Notes: generated by a model not told the origin, from the sequence alone. A DNA stretch of 64,000 bases from Promerops cafer (GCA_013398275.1 VZSE01008770.1:887476-951475); one strand, 5' to 3'; shown: positions 24,783-36,621, counted from the first letter of the stretch. A program made the numbers and translations.

Positions 24783-25005
24783 GAACCTTCTGAAGTAACA
24801 GCTCAGAAAATTTAAGTACTCTTCAGAGGAATTGAAAGCTTGTCTTATATTTCCATTTTCACTTAGCAAGGAAAAAAAGAGGAAAATTTTAACACTAAGC
24901 ATGTTTCTGAACCAAATTTTAAATGTGTCACTCAGAAAAGACTGAAGCATTTTCATGAGAGAACTTCTTATTTGGATTTTTCTGCTAAAACTTAAATTGT
25001 TACAG
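24783..25005 (-). repeat. Left arm of a ~225-bp inverted repeat
   Basis: Reverse-complemented, this 223-bp segment aligns along its whole length with 26412-26639. By eye there are about 25 substitutions plus a 4-nt and a 1-nt gap, so identity is close to 88-89%. Shared landmarks include CTCATGAAAATGCTTCAG, TTCAATTCCTCTGAAGA and CTGAGCTGTTACTT. Similarity stops abruptly at both ends. A minus-strand 75-codon frame covers most of the arm. The same frame is open for only about 31 codons in the other arm, so coding function is doubtful. It may be one copy of an unclassified interspersed repeat, a terminal inverted repeat, or half of an inverted duplication. Confidence 0.9.
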
Positions 25006-26411
25006 CATTATATATAAAACTTGACAGAACTGAGTTCTAGGTGAAATAGTTGCCAACCATTTTTACTTTGAGCTAGGAAAAACTATTTCCACTACATATT
25101 TTTACAATCAAAAGAAGAAATGTAAATGGAAGGGATATACTTTTTTGGATTAGTTAAAAAACAGTGGCTCTAGGTCAGAAAACAACGAGGCTTCTTAAAT
25201 CTCTAGTAGCTGTGTCTGGTAATCAGACTAATTAGAACACTGAACTAAAACTGCTGGCTGTTATTTTAGTTTATGCACTCCTGAATTCACAGCTCCTACG
25301 TGTTGTGCTCATGTTATTTTCTTCCCCAGAGATTTAGAATTCATTTTCTAGGATGAAAAAAGGTGCAAGACACAGTGCAAGCTGCTACCTGGTGAGAAAG
25401 AAGGTAAAAATATGTAAAGGGTTATTAAAATTCAAGCTATATAACTCATTCACTAAACCTATTTTTCCATGCTTATATCAAGTTTACTATTAAAATAAGG
25501 AAGTAACCTTAAAGATAGAAAATGCAAAATAAGCTGTGGCAGCATGCAGATTCACAGCATTTGACTGCATGAAAACTTTTGCTGTGAAAAATTCAGAACA
25601 AAATAAATAATAATACACACATTCACATCTATTTCTTATTTAGTGGAAAAACTAAACTTACTTAAAACTGTCCAAGCAAAATACTTTGTTTTTTCAGCCT
25701 GAATAATTTACCGGCATTTCGCTGATTTTAAGTGGTCAATATAAACCACAATTGTTTTATTTTGTGTACCAGGAAAACCATTCACTTAGTTGGTAAAAAC
25801 CAATTTTTTACCAACTGTTTCGGCTGACAACCAAGCACACAAACAAGCACTATGCACCCACGACTACAATTCTGCACAACAAATTTTTGATTCTCTCTAG
25901 CCCCTGTTTAATGGTGTCATTAACAGCATGTTATGGCTTTAACTAAGTGTGGCTCCACTTTGTTTTGACTACCCTGTCATTATTAATTCATTTAGAATCT
26001 GCTGTAGTAATGCTGATCATAATGAATTCATTTTATATTAATGTGCATGTCATCCTCATTATCATGGGGTTTTCCACTGTAATTTTGCCTGAATGAGAAC
26101 GAAACCAATTGCCAAAACAATTTGTTTGTTGTGATAATGTACTAAGAAGGAGTAACCTGCCTCCAGTTTTCACAGCACCAAGTGGCACAGGATGAGTGTC
26201 CCTTCACAGATTCCTTCAAAGGCATTTTTTCCTAATCACATTTGAGCTGCCGCAGTAATCTACAGAATTGTGGGCTGCTCATGATTGCTGGTACACAGTG
26301 TGGTCTTGCCTACAAGGTTTTTTTGTGTTTCCTAATGTTACATCGCTGACATCATCTAAAAAAAAAGAAATTTTATGAAACCTTCCTGAGACGTTTGCAT
26401 GCATTAAGGAC
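25006..26411. other. Spacer between the inverted arms, no gene recognised
   Basis: This is 1.4 kb of AT-rich DNA with no open frame long enough to suggest a transposase. The portion at about 25,890-26,160 contains many TAAT/ATTA words (for example GTCATTATTAATTCA, CATAATGAATTCATT) and resembles regulatory DNA in texture. That is inference. No target-site duplications flank the outer ends of the arms. Confidence 0.55.
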
Positions 26412-26639
26412 CTGTAACAACTTAAATTTTATTGAGTAGAAAAATCCAAATAAGTTGTTCTCTCATGAAAATGCTTCAGCTTCTTCTGAGTGAAACATTT
26501 AAAATTGTGTTCAGAAACAAGCTCAGTCTAAAAATTTTCCTCTCTTTTTTTCTTGTTAAATGAAAATAGAAATATAAGACAAGTTTTCAATTCCTCTGAA
26601 GAATATTTAATTTTTCTGAGCTGTTACTTTGGAAGGTTC
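26412..26639 (+). repeat. Right arm of a ~225-bp inverted repeat
   Basis: This 228-bp segment is the inverted partner of 24783-25005 (see that entry). It carries 4 extra bases near 26431-26440 and one near 26544 relative to the left arm. The arm ends at GGAAGGTTC (26631-26639), which mirrors the GAACCTTC at 24783-24790 at the start of the left arm. No similarity continues outward from either end. Confidence 0.9.
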
Positions 26640-26727
26640 TCTTTACACCTTGCAAACCCATGCTGCCATCACCAAGCACAGGGCACTCACCCTCCTCACA
26701 CCTGATGTATCTATCCATCTCCATCCC

Positions 26728-26850
26728 ACAGAAATCCAGAAGGATTTTGGTTAGGAGGGATAAATAAAGATCTCCAGCCCAACCACCTGCTCAAAGCCTG
26801 ACCACATCATTCAACATCTTCCACAGTTACACTCTGAACTTCCCCAAATA
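26728..26850 (-). mobile_element. Decayed CR1 LINE-like 3' fragment (antisense)
   Basis: The plus strand reads CCCACAGAAATCCAGAAGG, then TTTTGGTTAGGAGGGATAA, then AGATCTCCAGCCCAACCACC and TGCTCAAAGC. From memory this follows the reverse complement of the avian CR1 3' region (cacagaatc, ggttggaagggac, gatcatctagtccaacc, cctgctcaaagc) in the same order and spacing. Similarity fades after about 26,850. CR1 is the main avian LINE and is usually 5'-truncated as here. The match is diverged, so the family is fairly likely but the boundaries are approximate. Confidence 0.6.
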
Positions 26851-29625
26851 CAGAGCACCCATATCCTCCCAGCACTCCTGCTCATTCAATATCAAAATTC
26901 AGCACAAAATCACAGAAAGGCCCATCTCTCTTTGGGCTCCAACTTGCCTTCTGACTTTAGCTTTTGAAAAAGAGAACATTAGCAGAAACATTTCCTACAG
27001 TCCACTGCCTATGGAGTCCACATCTATATTAAAAACCTCTTTAGCTAATAATAGCCAAGCTCGGTATTTTCCATGTCCAAAAGCTGGGGCTCTTCCAGAT
27101 GGTCAGTGCCTCCCTCAGCCACTTCCTGGAAAAGATTTCCCTGAATCAACTCATACTGTTATGAACATGTTTAAAGTCCCAGGACCAGTGGCTTCCCTGA
27201 AAAGTACCCCCGAGGAGTCCACAGGAACTGTACTTAGGAGCACACAAGATTATCTTTTCAACTGAAAACTTCCTAACAACTGCAGTCCTTGTGAAGATTC
27301 TGAATCTTAGTTACGTTCATGGAAATGCCAGTTTTAAACAACAAAGAAGTGGTTAGAATTTTATAAGAAAAATAAAGGAGATGGACTACAATTTTCAGCC
27401 CTGCTCCATTTAAACGAGTGCATTTTAGCGACAGCTGTCCTTCACAACAAATTATTTTTGTTCCAGTTATTTTTGCCATGATCTTAAATTACTTGGATTG
27501 CTGCATTTTTGGCTCTCCCACAGAGCTTCCATTAGGATGTGACTTCTTCTACATGGAGCTGTTACAGCACATAATCACTGGAAGGGTGAAATTTACAGAT
27601 AAACAGATGCCACTAACATTGAAAATTTTCATTCAAGATAAAAGGCGCACGCATTGTAATGCAAATTTTCATTGTTAAACCATAGAGAATTAAAGCACAT
27701 TTTAGAATCAAACCCCTGTCCAAATTCACTGGAGAAGCTGTAGAAGTTTCCTATCACAAGTAATAGACAAATCTATTATAGCAGCAGTGGCCCAGTGTTG
27801 ATGAAAAACCAGGTCCTGCTGTCCCAAACATACAAGTGGAGGAGCACACACACTCTGAATCAAAGAGTTTTGAAGACCAAGCAACACCACTTTATACAAA
27901 AAAATAAATCATTACAAATCAGAGGTAGAGTGTAGCAGAAAAAAGGCAGGGGCATTTGCAATTGAAATGTAAAATAAAACTGTGTCTTTGCTCTATCCTT
28001 AGTTTGGGCACATTTTATAAAGTAATTTCACTTCGGGTGAAAACAACCTCTGCCTCTTGCTTCAATCTCACACTTTCACGTAAGGCTGATGCTTATTTAA
28101 CCTCTGGCTTACAAGCCTGTTTACTATCAATATAATCTTGATTATTTCCATTTTATTTGTTGAGGAGATGAACAAGTGAATACCATACCCAACGCTGCGT
28201 TTCACAGACAGCCCAATATATCACAGACATGCTCTCAGCCTCCCTGGCTCTGCAGCAAAGCAATTTTTAATCCCAACATAGACCAGCCTGTCCTGAACAC
28301 AAGAATTACTCACACCCAAGGGCCTGACCTCTCCTGTGTCACAGCAAGCATCTCTGACTGCAATTATCTTAACTTAATATTCAGAAAGCACAAATGAGGG
28401 TTGTATGGAAAAGACAATTCTGCTTCATGGAAGGTTAGAATGATTTGTTTTCTTTTTTTTTATGTGGAAACCTGGGCCCAAGCTTGGGCATGGAGCTGAC
28501 CTCATCCAGCATGGATTCGCAGGCAGCTCAAGGAAAAGGACAAAGATTATAAAAGTATAATTCAAAATACCTTAACTCTTCAGTCAGACAAGTTGCATCC
28601 ACCCTGGTTTTGGGCTGTTTCTTGACCTCTGGTGTTAGAATCCTTCAGCTGAGACTCTGTAAATTGCTGTTTCCCAGTTCAAGCCAAGAGCAGCCCTGCA
28701 GTGAGTTGCAGTGATGAGTAACAACACAGCTGTTTGTCATTCTCTGATGATTTAAGTATGATGCCCCACCTACCCTCCACACCCCAAAGGGCAGCTCCTG
28801 CAAGGCTGAGGTGCCCCAGCCTTGGGCTGTTAGTAGGTTTCAGAAAAAGATAAGAGCTGTAAGATTATAAACCTGTGGTTGTGCTTTGGCACTCACCTAA
28901 ATTTTTAATGCTTTGAAATAATAAGCTGCGCAAATGAAATTGTTTACTCTTCCAAAATTAGGTTTCCTTCCATTTCAGAAAAAAACCAAACAACAACCAA
29001 ACAATAAACTGAGTGTCTCAGCACAAACTCTGAGTATTTCAGAACACCAGAAAAGCTTCCCAGTTTCTGGTGGCCCCCACTGCATGATTCTCAAGACCCT
29101 AAAACTGCACAGAAAATTGCAGAAAGTTTCACAGTAGAGTTTGCTGCAAATACTCAAAAATTAGGCATAATTAAGTTGTTAGACCACTTTATCAAAGGTA
29201 ATCAACACCTGGATAATTTTCTGTTTTGTTTTTCAAAACCATGAGTGGATGTGTTTGTAAAGCGTAAGTTGAAGTTTTGCCACAAGTAACTAAGTCCAAC
29301 AGAGAGGATGATTGCTTAATTCAAAGAGTGAATTTATTTGACTTACATTATGCAGAAGGTCAGACCAAATCTTCAAAGAGGTTTCTTTTTCTCTACAAAA
29401 ATCAATAGTTCTATTGGCCTCCGAGGCAAACAATAAATGCATCTGAAAAAGGCAAACACCTCTTTAACTTCTGAATTATTTATTTTAAAAATATTCTATC
29501 TTCATGTGGATGCTTTTGTGAAGATTTTAATGTGCAATTTCTGAAGATGTATATTAGAAAGGGGGAAAGAAACAAGAAACTGTTGGGGAAAACTGCAATT
29601 TTGAGATCTTTCACAAGAAAATCCC

Positions 29626-29642
29626 AATAATAATAATAATAA
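29626..29642 (+). repeat. (AAT)n microsatellite
   Basis: Five to six perfect AAT units. Confidence 0.9.
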
Positions 29643-30145
29643 AGAAAAACAACCCTGTGAAAGTGCTTGCGTATTTCTTTTTGAGGAGGTAAGAATCATT
29701 AGTCCCCTAATCAACTGTCAGATTTTAATTTAACCCTCAGAGTTGATATCATAAAATGCTGCTTCACCAGGGCTGAAATCTGTGTTGAATTAATACCTGG
29801 AAGCAGTGGTCAAAATAAGATATACTGGATTAAGTAACAAAATCAACAGAGGGCTACTCCCACTGCATGTTTAAGGTACATTTGTTTATATAGGGTACCC
29901 AATGTATTCCTTTTTTCCCTAACAGCAAGGATTATACAATATCCTTCAGTGCTGCAGAACTTGCAATTCAATTTAAACCCAGCTTGTTAAGGCAGGCACA
30001 GAGCCATAATTACACCCTACACTGCTGCTTATTGTGCTGCAGCTGATTTCTGCTGGATAAATGGATGTCATACAACCTGCAGCACACCCAATTAACATTC
30101 AAAAGACAGAACAAGAATGTTTAGTCATCAAATACATTCAGAAAC

Positions 30146-30176
30146 AGTCCAGTGCACCAGCTTCGTGCACTGGACT
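30146..30176. repeat. Perfect hairpin: 12-bp stem, 7-nt loop
   Basis: AGTCCAGTGCAC (30146-30157) and GTGCACTGGACT (30165-30176) are perfect reverse complements around the loop CAGCTTC. The stem is half GC, so it is not a low-complexity accident. It is too short for a typical pre-miRNA, and the flanking bases do not extend the pairing. Confidence 0.9.
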
Positions 30177-31093
30177 TTACTTTTACTGTTAAAATTCCTT
30201 TCTTGTCTTCTCTTGTTCTCCTCTCTCATCACTGTGTGTACTAAGCCTCCAAGGAAAATGCGGCAAAGTCTGATAAATTCTAAAATGAAAAATATTAAAA
30301 ACATTATTTTCTCAGCTAGACTGTATTTCCCAAGTCTTCCATGGCAAAGAGGGAACACAGCCTTGCAGGAACATTTCTCGTGAGATGGGCACACTGCATG
30401 TCTAGTGCTCAACCAGCCTTTCAACAGTGAAAAGTAACTCAACTTTTTTCTGTGAGTTCCGACGTGAAGGTCCTAAAGAAAGCTTGTCAGGGGCAGTGCT
30501 CAGAAATTCCAGCAGAATCCCAGGCTTATCCCAGCCTGACCTCGCTCTTGTATCAAGACCTAAAATTCCAAACTTCTGGCCCTCTACAAATGCCCCAGGG
30601 CATTCTCAAAGAGCAGATTCAGTGGAATTGGTCTAAAATGTTGGGATCTCATTTATTTGTTACTGAGTTCAAGACTCATTAAGAATGCCAATTCCATCTC
30701 AGCAGATTTACATTTACATTTACAGAAATAGTGTGGGTTTGTTGTGTTTGTTTGGAAAATACACATCATAATGCAATATATGGGGAGTTGAACCTTACTC
30801 CAGTCCAAGGCTTGCATTTTGAATTTTATTTTCCTCAGCAGTCCTGTTTTCCTGTCTGTGGTCAGCTTTCCCTTAATTCCATGTGTTCCATGGTGATTCA
30901 TGATGCCTGCTAATGAGATCAAGAAAATAAATGCTGGGGAGGTTGATTACAGATGGTATCTGAGCTCAACCTCAGAACGCTCTGTTGTTTTCAGGATCCT
31001 TCTCTAGTGTTCTTCAACTTCTGTTGTTATGAGTGTAAGTTCAAATTAATGCTCTGGACCTGACTGCTCTTTTTTCCCCTCATTTTAACCAAA

Positions 31094-31121
31094 GGGAAAA
31101 AAAAAAAGGGTGGGGGGGTGG
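31094..31121 (+). repeat. G-tract cluster, possible weak G-quadruplex
   Basis: GGG, then an A-run of about 11, then GGG, T, G7, T and GG. Four G-tracts of three or more can be drawn only by using the long A loop and splitting the G7 run, so any quadruplex would be marginal. Confidence 0.4.
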
Positions 31122-31621
31122 AACAAAACAAGAACTCCATCCCACTAAAACCTACAGGTCTGAAGTTCTTGGTTGCACTTCACCCATCATCAACAAGCTG
31201 CTGGCAGTGGATTCCTTCCTCCTTTTTGGATTTAAACAATCTTATGAATTTTCTGCCTCACAAAGGCTGATTTTTTTTGATCTACAGATTATCAGAGACT
31301 CTGATTTTTCACATTTCAGATCTAGTAAATTTCAAAGGCTAATTTGTAAATCTCACTGTGTTAATGTACGTCATGGATATTAATGAAAAAGAAGCTCACA
31401 GATCGAGTGGCTCATTTTACAGAGAGGCTGCTTTGTACAGGCAATACTGTGAGAGTCTTCTAAATCCAATCTCAATTATTTGCTCTATCACACATTCTCA
31501 TGTTCTTTTCAAGGGTGTTGTAAAATTGGATTCATTACCAATTTTGGATATATTAGCACACTTAAATCATACTTGATGATGGTATCTTATGGTTCAAAAT
31601 GTCAGCCTGTATTTTTAAATT

Positions 31622-31718
31622 AAAAAAAAAAAAAAGAAAGAAAAACAGCCAAAATAAAACCAAAATAAAACAAACAAAGAAACAAAACCTGCAAAACTAA
31701 ACAAATAAACAAAAAACA
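31622..31718 (+). repeat. A-rich low-complexity tract
   Basis: An A14 run followed by GAAA, AAATAAAAC and CAAAC-type units for nearly 100 bp with almost no T or G. Such tracts often descend from poly-A tails, but no retroposon body is recognised upstream. Confidence 0.8.
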
Positions 31719-33460
31719 CTTTATTTGAACTGTGGAAAAACTACCCCCAAACCACGTGGAATTATATAAGCATTGTGTAGATAGAGCTGCAGAGAGACTC
31801 TGCTGCCAGCTTAAGACAGCTGATGTGAAATGTATAATCTACTAGAATACCATATATATTATATAACATATCCTTTTAGAACATTTTTTGGTTGTCATGC
31901 ATCACAACGAGATTACAGCAAAAGCATGGGCCCCTGGCAGAGTTTTTTTATTATTTATTTTATTTTTCATGGATTTTTTAGATTTTTATTTTGTGACTTA
32001 AGATAGATGGTACTGTGGTGACTGGAATCAGAGCATAGCTTCAAGGTTTTTTTCCAATAAAGGGCATGGTGGCTTTTACTTTCAGGACTAGAAAAAAGAG
32101 CATTTGTGACTGTGTGCCTCAGAGATCCTAATAAACACCATGTACAGCCCTAAATACATGTACAATGAGTTCCTGTTTCAATCCAGCCCTGGCAGTTCAT
32201 CTGAATCCCCCTGTCTCAATGCTAAGCCTCAGGAACTGGGATGAGCAGGTCTGGTAGTACAATATATCTCCTCAAAATCTTCAGTAAGTAGCTTCTTTTA
32301 GGATTTAAAGTTCATACAGTCTGTCTTCTGGGTGGACTCTGAGTGAGAATTATATCGTTTTTTCCTATTTCGATCTCTTAGTTCCTATAATGGAAAGTTT
32401 GTGCTAAAGCTGCTATCAAGTGACTAAGGAAAAGGAGTCACACGCAAAGTGAAACATTCTGTAATTTGTTCCCTTGACAAAAAAAGTTGTCACTATCTTC
32501 CAATTCAGACCACAAATGATTTCTTCATCCATTCACATTGTGCTCCAGTTTGATTTTCCTGGGACTTAAGAACATAGAAAACAGAAAGTAAATTGAAAGG
32601 GACTATCTTTTATACGTTGCTGACTGAGATGTTCTAATATGATGATGTGAATCCAGCTAAAAATAATAAGATTAGGCTCAAGTAACTGACTAGGTCAAAT
32701 GGTTCACTTACTTTATTTTCTATTTCTGCTATAATAATGGAATGGGCTGAGGAAACCTGAAATTAAAAATAAAATAAAATAAATGCACATCATGTTAATC
32801 ACCAAAGCCTTACAGTAATCCCCAGGGCTGATTAGCTTTCAGTCACTTTCCATATCATTTGACTCCTTCTAATAAGATTAAACCAGGCTTTTTTACTTCT
32901 CATCATCATTCAAAAGGTCCTATTGACTATTCACCTCTCACACTGTAATTCAACTGCGACTTTGAATGAGTTGTGGACTCAGCTTTAGATAAATCTCACC
33001 AACCACATCTGAGCCACGTACAAGCAGTGAATTATTGCAAACTACAGCAGTGGTCATATTACTGTCACTTAGGACCAGCTCTAATCTCTTAGCCCTGTGA
33101 AATCACTACTTGTCTAACTCATGACTGAACATTCATTCTAATGAATGAGAACAGTTATTTAAAATATGCAAAACCCAAAAAACTACTGTTTCCTCCCCCT
33201 TAACCTCATCATACCAAAATCAGCATTGCTTATTTCTGACCGACTCAAACAGAGCACCTTGGATGTCAGTGACTAGAACTGAAAATCATCCAGGGTCTGT
33301 GGCTCCTGGTCAGTGTGATGAAGGTAACTCTGCTGAACAGAGTTTTCACAGCTCAGTGGCATTTCTACAAATGTCCCTCTAAATCATCATGGGTTGGTCA
33401 CTTCACCGAATTGACATTCATGCCCTTTTTGTTGTGTCATCTTTTGGATGCAGCACTCAC

Positions 33461-33486
33461 CTTTTTCCTTTACCTTTTTCCTTTAC
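33461..33486 (+). repeat. 13-bp tandem duplication
   Basis: Two perfect adjacent copies of CTTTTTCCTTTAC. Confidence 0.95.
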
Positions 33487-34098
33487 CTAATCCCACCCAG
33501 CCAGGGTTGCAGAAAGTGAGATGTGACTCCCAAACTAAAAGGATAAAGATTAAATAAATATTGCTTCCAGATGAGGCTGTACCCCAACCTAATGAGGGCA
33601 AACCCTGAAGGGAGCCGTGGCATCTTGTCAAGGCTCCTAACGTGGCAAATATTGGACTCTTCAGAAACTGTGTGGGAAAAGAAGGTGCACATCACCAACT
33701 GGGGCCTGTTTAAATTCATAGAAAAGCTGTTTTTTTTTTAATTAGCCATTAGCTTCATATCCCTGAGGAAATGCCTCATCTATTGCCTCAGAGGAACTGC
33801 TCACATGCTCTTTCTATCCTGTAAAGCCCGCAGACCTTGGGTGACTTTCAGCTGAGCAAACTCCTTCAGTGCCAGCACCTTTACAGGATGAAGTGCAGCT
33901 CTGCTGTACCTTACCAAACTGAGCCTAAAAAAGCATTTGCAGAGAGAGAATCCCAAACATTTATATTTCAAATCATTTCCACCTAAGCAAAAAGTGACTA
34001 CAGGTATAGTTTCACCAAGAAATAAGCATTACTCTTTTTTAGTCTCTATATTGTATTGAGAATTGCACTTTTCCACGTTAGTATAAATTGCCTTTACT

Positions 34099-34113
34099 AA
34101 AAAAAAAAAAAAA
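34099..34113 (+). repeat. A15 homopolymer
   Basis: Uninterrupted A15 run followed by TTAAAAATAAAATTAA. No AATAAA lies at the expected upstream distance. Confidence 0.9.
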
Positions 34114-35083
34114 TTAAAAATAAAATTAATCTTCTTTTAGGGCTTTTATAACAAATGAATCAAACCCTTTACCCACATGTTTGCCTAAAACAACCGAACA
34201 GTAAATGAAAATGCTCAGCAAAAAAAATCCACAACCTAACAACCCCCAAACCTTATATTCCTCCACAGGACATCAGATGCATTAATCCCTGAAACATAAT
34301 TACAGCTTTCAGGGCAGATGATTAACAGCTGTATCAAACAAACTGTTGGACCCCTGTATATCAGCTAAGAAGAATTTCAGGTCTTCTTTTAATCTTGCCA
34401 AGCACTTCCTAGATAAGCACAGGGTATTAGATTCACCTGTTACTATTTCTGTAATTCATGATGTTATCAAAATTGTTTTCTCCTAGGAAAGCACCTGCAT
34501 GAGACAGTTTATATCCCATTTCTTCAGGCTTTTTATAGTTTTATTTTACTTTTTGTCTTGAGCACTTGCTTAGGATATTCATTCACTCTCACAAAATATG
34601 TAACTTCTCTATTATTGCTTGGCGTTTCAACACCATTCTTAAGAACAGAAAAGGCAATTTATAGTCTCATTATATCTGATATTAATATTCTTACTGTATG
34701 TCACACTGGGCACGAAAGAGAAAGGAGAACATTTAGTTTAAAACAAATCCATCCCTGAGAAAATAGCTTTGACCTAATGATACCCAAGCTGAAAAAGGAA
34801 AAGTAGCATTAAATACACAAAGGGGCAACATTACTACCACCACTACTCTGCTGTGATGGGCATCACCTTGTTCACATTTCTGAACAACTATCATAAATAA
34901 AACTTCATTTATTTATTTGTGTATCTCGGTTACTGGCTCTCTGAAAAATAAAGTATCATGGTTCTGTTGAGTGCCCAGCACTATTTTTAAAAATACGTTG
35001 AAATTTTTAAACTTGTGCGAATTTAATAAATATTTTGGCTCCGTGCTGAGAAGGGTTGTATTTAACAAGGCATTTAAAAAGAA

Positions 35084-35470
35084 ATGCTAACAAATGCAAA
35101 GCCATCTCAGCCTTTCCTTCTCTTCTGTCCCTGCGAGAGGGGATCTGGAGCTGCACGCCCTGACCTCGACCACGCCATCCAGACGGAGACTGCCACCATC
35201 CCTCAGTGCATCAAACAAGCAAAAACTGCTCAGCCTCTGACCGTCCGTGCTGCCTGCTGGTACCCACAGAGCACAGGAACAGCCCTGGCTGCAGAAGGGC
35301 TGGGCCAAATGCATCCCCTGCTGCCAGGTCTGGTGGAGCACTGCCAACTTCCCAGATTTAGGCAGAAATTAACCCAAAGCAGGCAGGGTGGAGAGCTCCC
35401 AGCTCTGGTGACCACGTGCTACATGGGCAGCTCTAAGGCACCTCTGTCTGCAGGCAGTGGGTGAGGCCAC
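35084..35470. other. GC/CpG-elevated patch with open frames on both strands
   Basis: The plus-strand frame stays open for 126 codons (35084-35464) and a minus-strand frame for 86 codons (35087-35347). The patch has many CpGs for this window (CTGCGAG, GCACGCC, CTCGACCACGCC, AGACGG, GACCGTCCG, CACGTG). The predicted products have no recognised domain, repeat or signal, and being open on both strands points to composition. It may be an unrecognised exon, a decayed retrocopy or a CpG-rich regulatory patch. Confidence 0.35.
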
Positions 35471-36597
35471 ATCACACTGAGCAGCACACACGACAGCTTC
35501 ACCTCACAGTTTTGTTAGAAGAATAACTTTTAATAGAAGGCCACGGAGCCACTGGCATCCACAGCAGAATAAATACCTGTCTTTTCCCTTATACACACCA
35601 TCACCCCAGATCCCCGTGGCTAATCTTTGGATGAGGATCTAATCAAGGATTTTCTATTTTGAGCCAGAAGCAGAAAATTGGTAGCCAGTCTGTAGGCAGC
35701 ATTCTTTTGCTTCACTTTGTAAGACATAGAAATGGCTTTTCTTATTTCATATTCTAATACCGTTCTGCAGTAATTCTACCTCCAATCCCAGTGGGGATGT
35801 ATTCAGCAATTATACCATGTATTTGAAAGTGCATCCATTTGTGTGCCTAGGAGTATCACTGCATTATTGTTAACCACAGCTGTGTAAAAATCTAGGGTCT
35901 TTTTTGTTAGTCAGAAGCATTTACCTTACGGCACGTTGGGAATTATACCAGGCAGCTTTTTTATTGCTCTTTTTTCACTATTTCTATGACTGAAACTTCT
36001 TAAATCTGTAGGGTTTATATCCTGTAAAGTACAGTATGACAGAGAGCACGGCAAACCATCAATTAGTTATAAATAAAAATACACAGTGTAAATAAAAAAC
36101 CACAAGGATGTAACTTAATGATTTAAAATTATTATGAGCTGGGGGACATGTGTAAGAGGAACAGAGCAACTGGAAGTGCAGGGTTATTCCTGCAGTGTTT
36201 ACTCTCATGGATACCACACAATATTCCTTGTACACTACAGGAAAATATAATATGCAACCACAACAAAATGCTACTGCAATATTAGAGCTTTCCAAAGAAG
36301 GTCAAGCACAAATGCCTTCTACCCAAAACAGATGGTTTTAATTATTAATCCTTATTCTCTGTTAAATATTTTAAAAACTATAAAGTTGGCAAAAAGTGTT
36401 ATCTTACTGGTCTGGGTTCTGGGTTTGTTTGGAGGTTTTATTTATATCAGTAAAATACAGTCTTAAAATAGCCAAAATTCTAACCAGTGTTACTGCTTCT
36501 GACAGAACATTGGGGGTTTTTGTCTTTGAGAGAAATGTTTACAAAATTATGACATTTTAGCTGCATTTTCTTCTTGTTCCACGGATGGCTTCCCATC

Positions 36598-36621
36598 CTG
36601 AGCACTCATCAGAGTGCTCAG
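36598..36621. repeat. Perfect hairpin: 10-bp stem, 4-nt loop
   Basis: CTGAGCACTC (36598-36607) pairs exactly with GAGTGCTCAG (36612-36621) around the tetraloop ATCA. The stem is 60% GC, so it should be stable as a cruciform or in RNA. There is no T-run downstream of the kind used by intrinsic terminators, which would not apply in a vertebrate anyway. Confidence 0.9.

Larger units (their letters stand above)
26640..30120. other. Noncoding stretch with a CR1-like fragment, no gene recognised
   Basis: Frames reach at most about 86 codons and are unremarkable. Contents are the antisense CR1-like fragment at 26728-26850 and an AAT microsatellite at 29626-29642. The rest is mixed AT-rich DNA. Confidence 0.6.
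30121..35083. other. AT-rich noncoding stretch, no gene recognised
   Basis: No frame exceeds about 104 codons. Contents are a 12-bp-stem hairpin at 30146-30176, a G-rich patch at 31094-31121, an A-rich tract at 31622-31718, a 13-bp tandem repeat at 33461-33486, 11-bp inverted arms at 33816-33826 and 33879-33889, and an A15 tract at 34099-34113. Confidence 0.65.

Noticed and set aside
24729..24956. 75-codon minus-strand frame covering the left inverted arm, as a possible transposon protein
   Set aside because: The homologous frame in the right arm stops after about 31 codons and the arms differ at all codon positions, so coding constraint is not supported.
33816..33889. 11-bp inverted arms with a 52-nt loop
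   Set aside because: With a loop this long, one or more such pairs are expected by chance in 64 kb.
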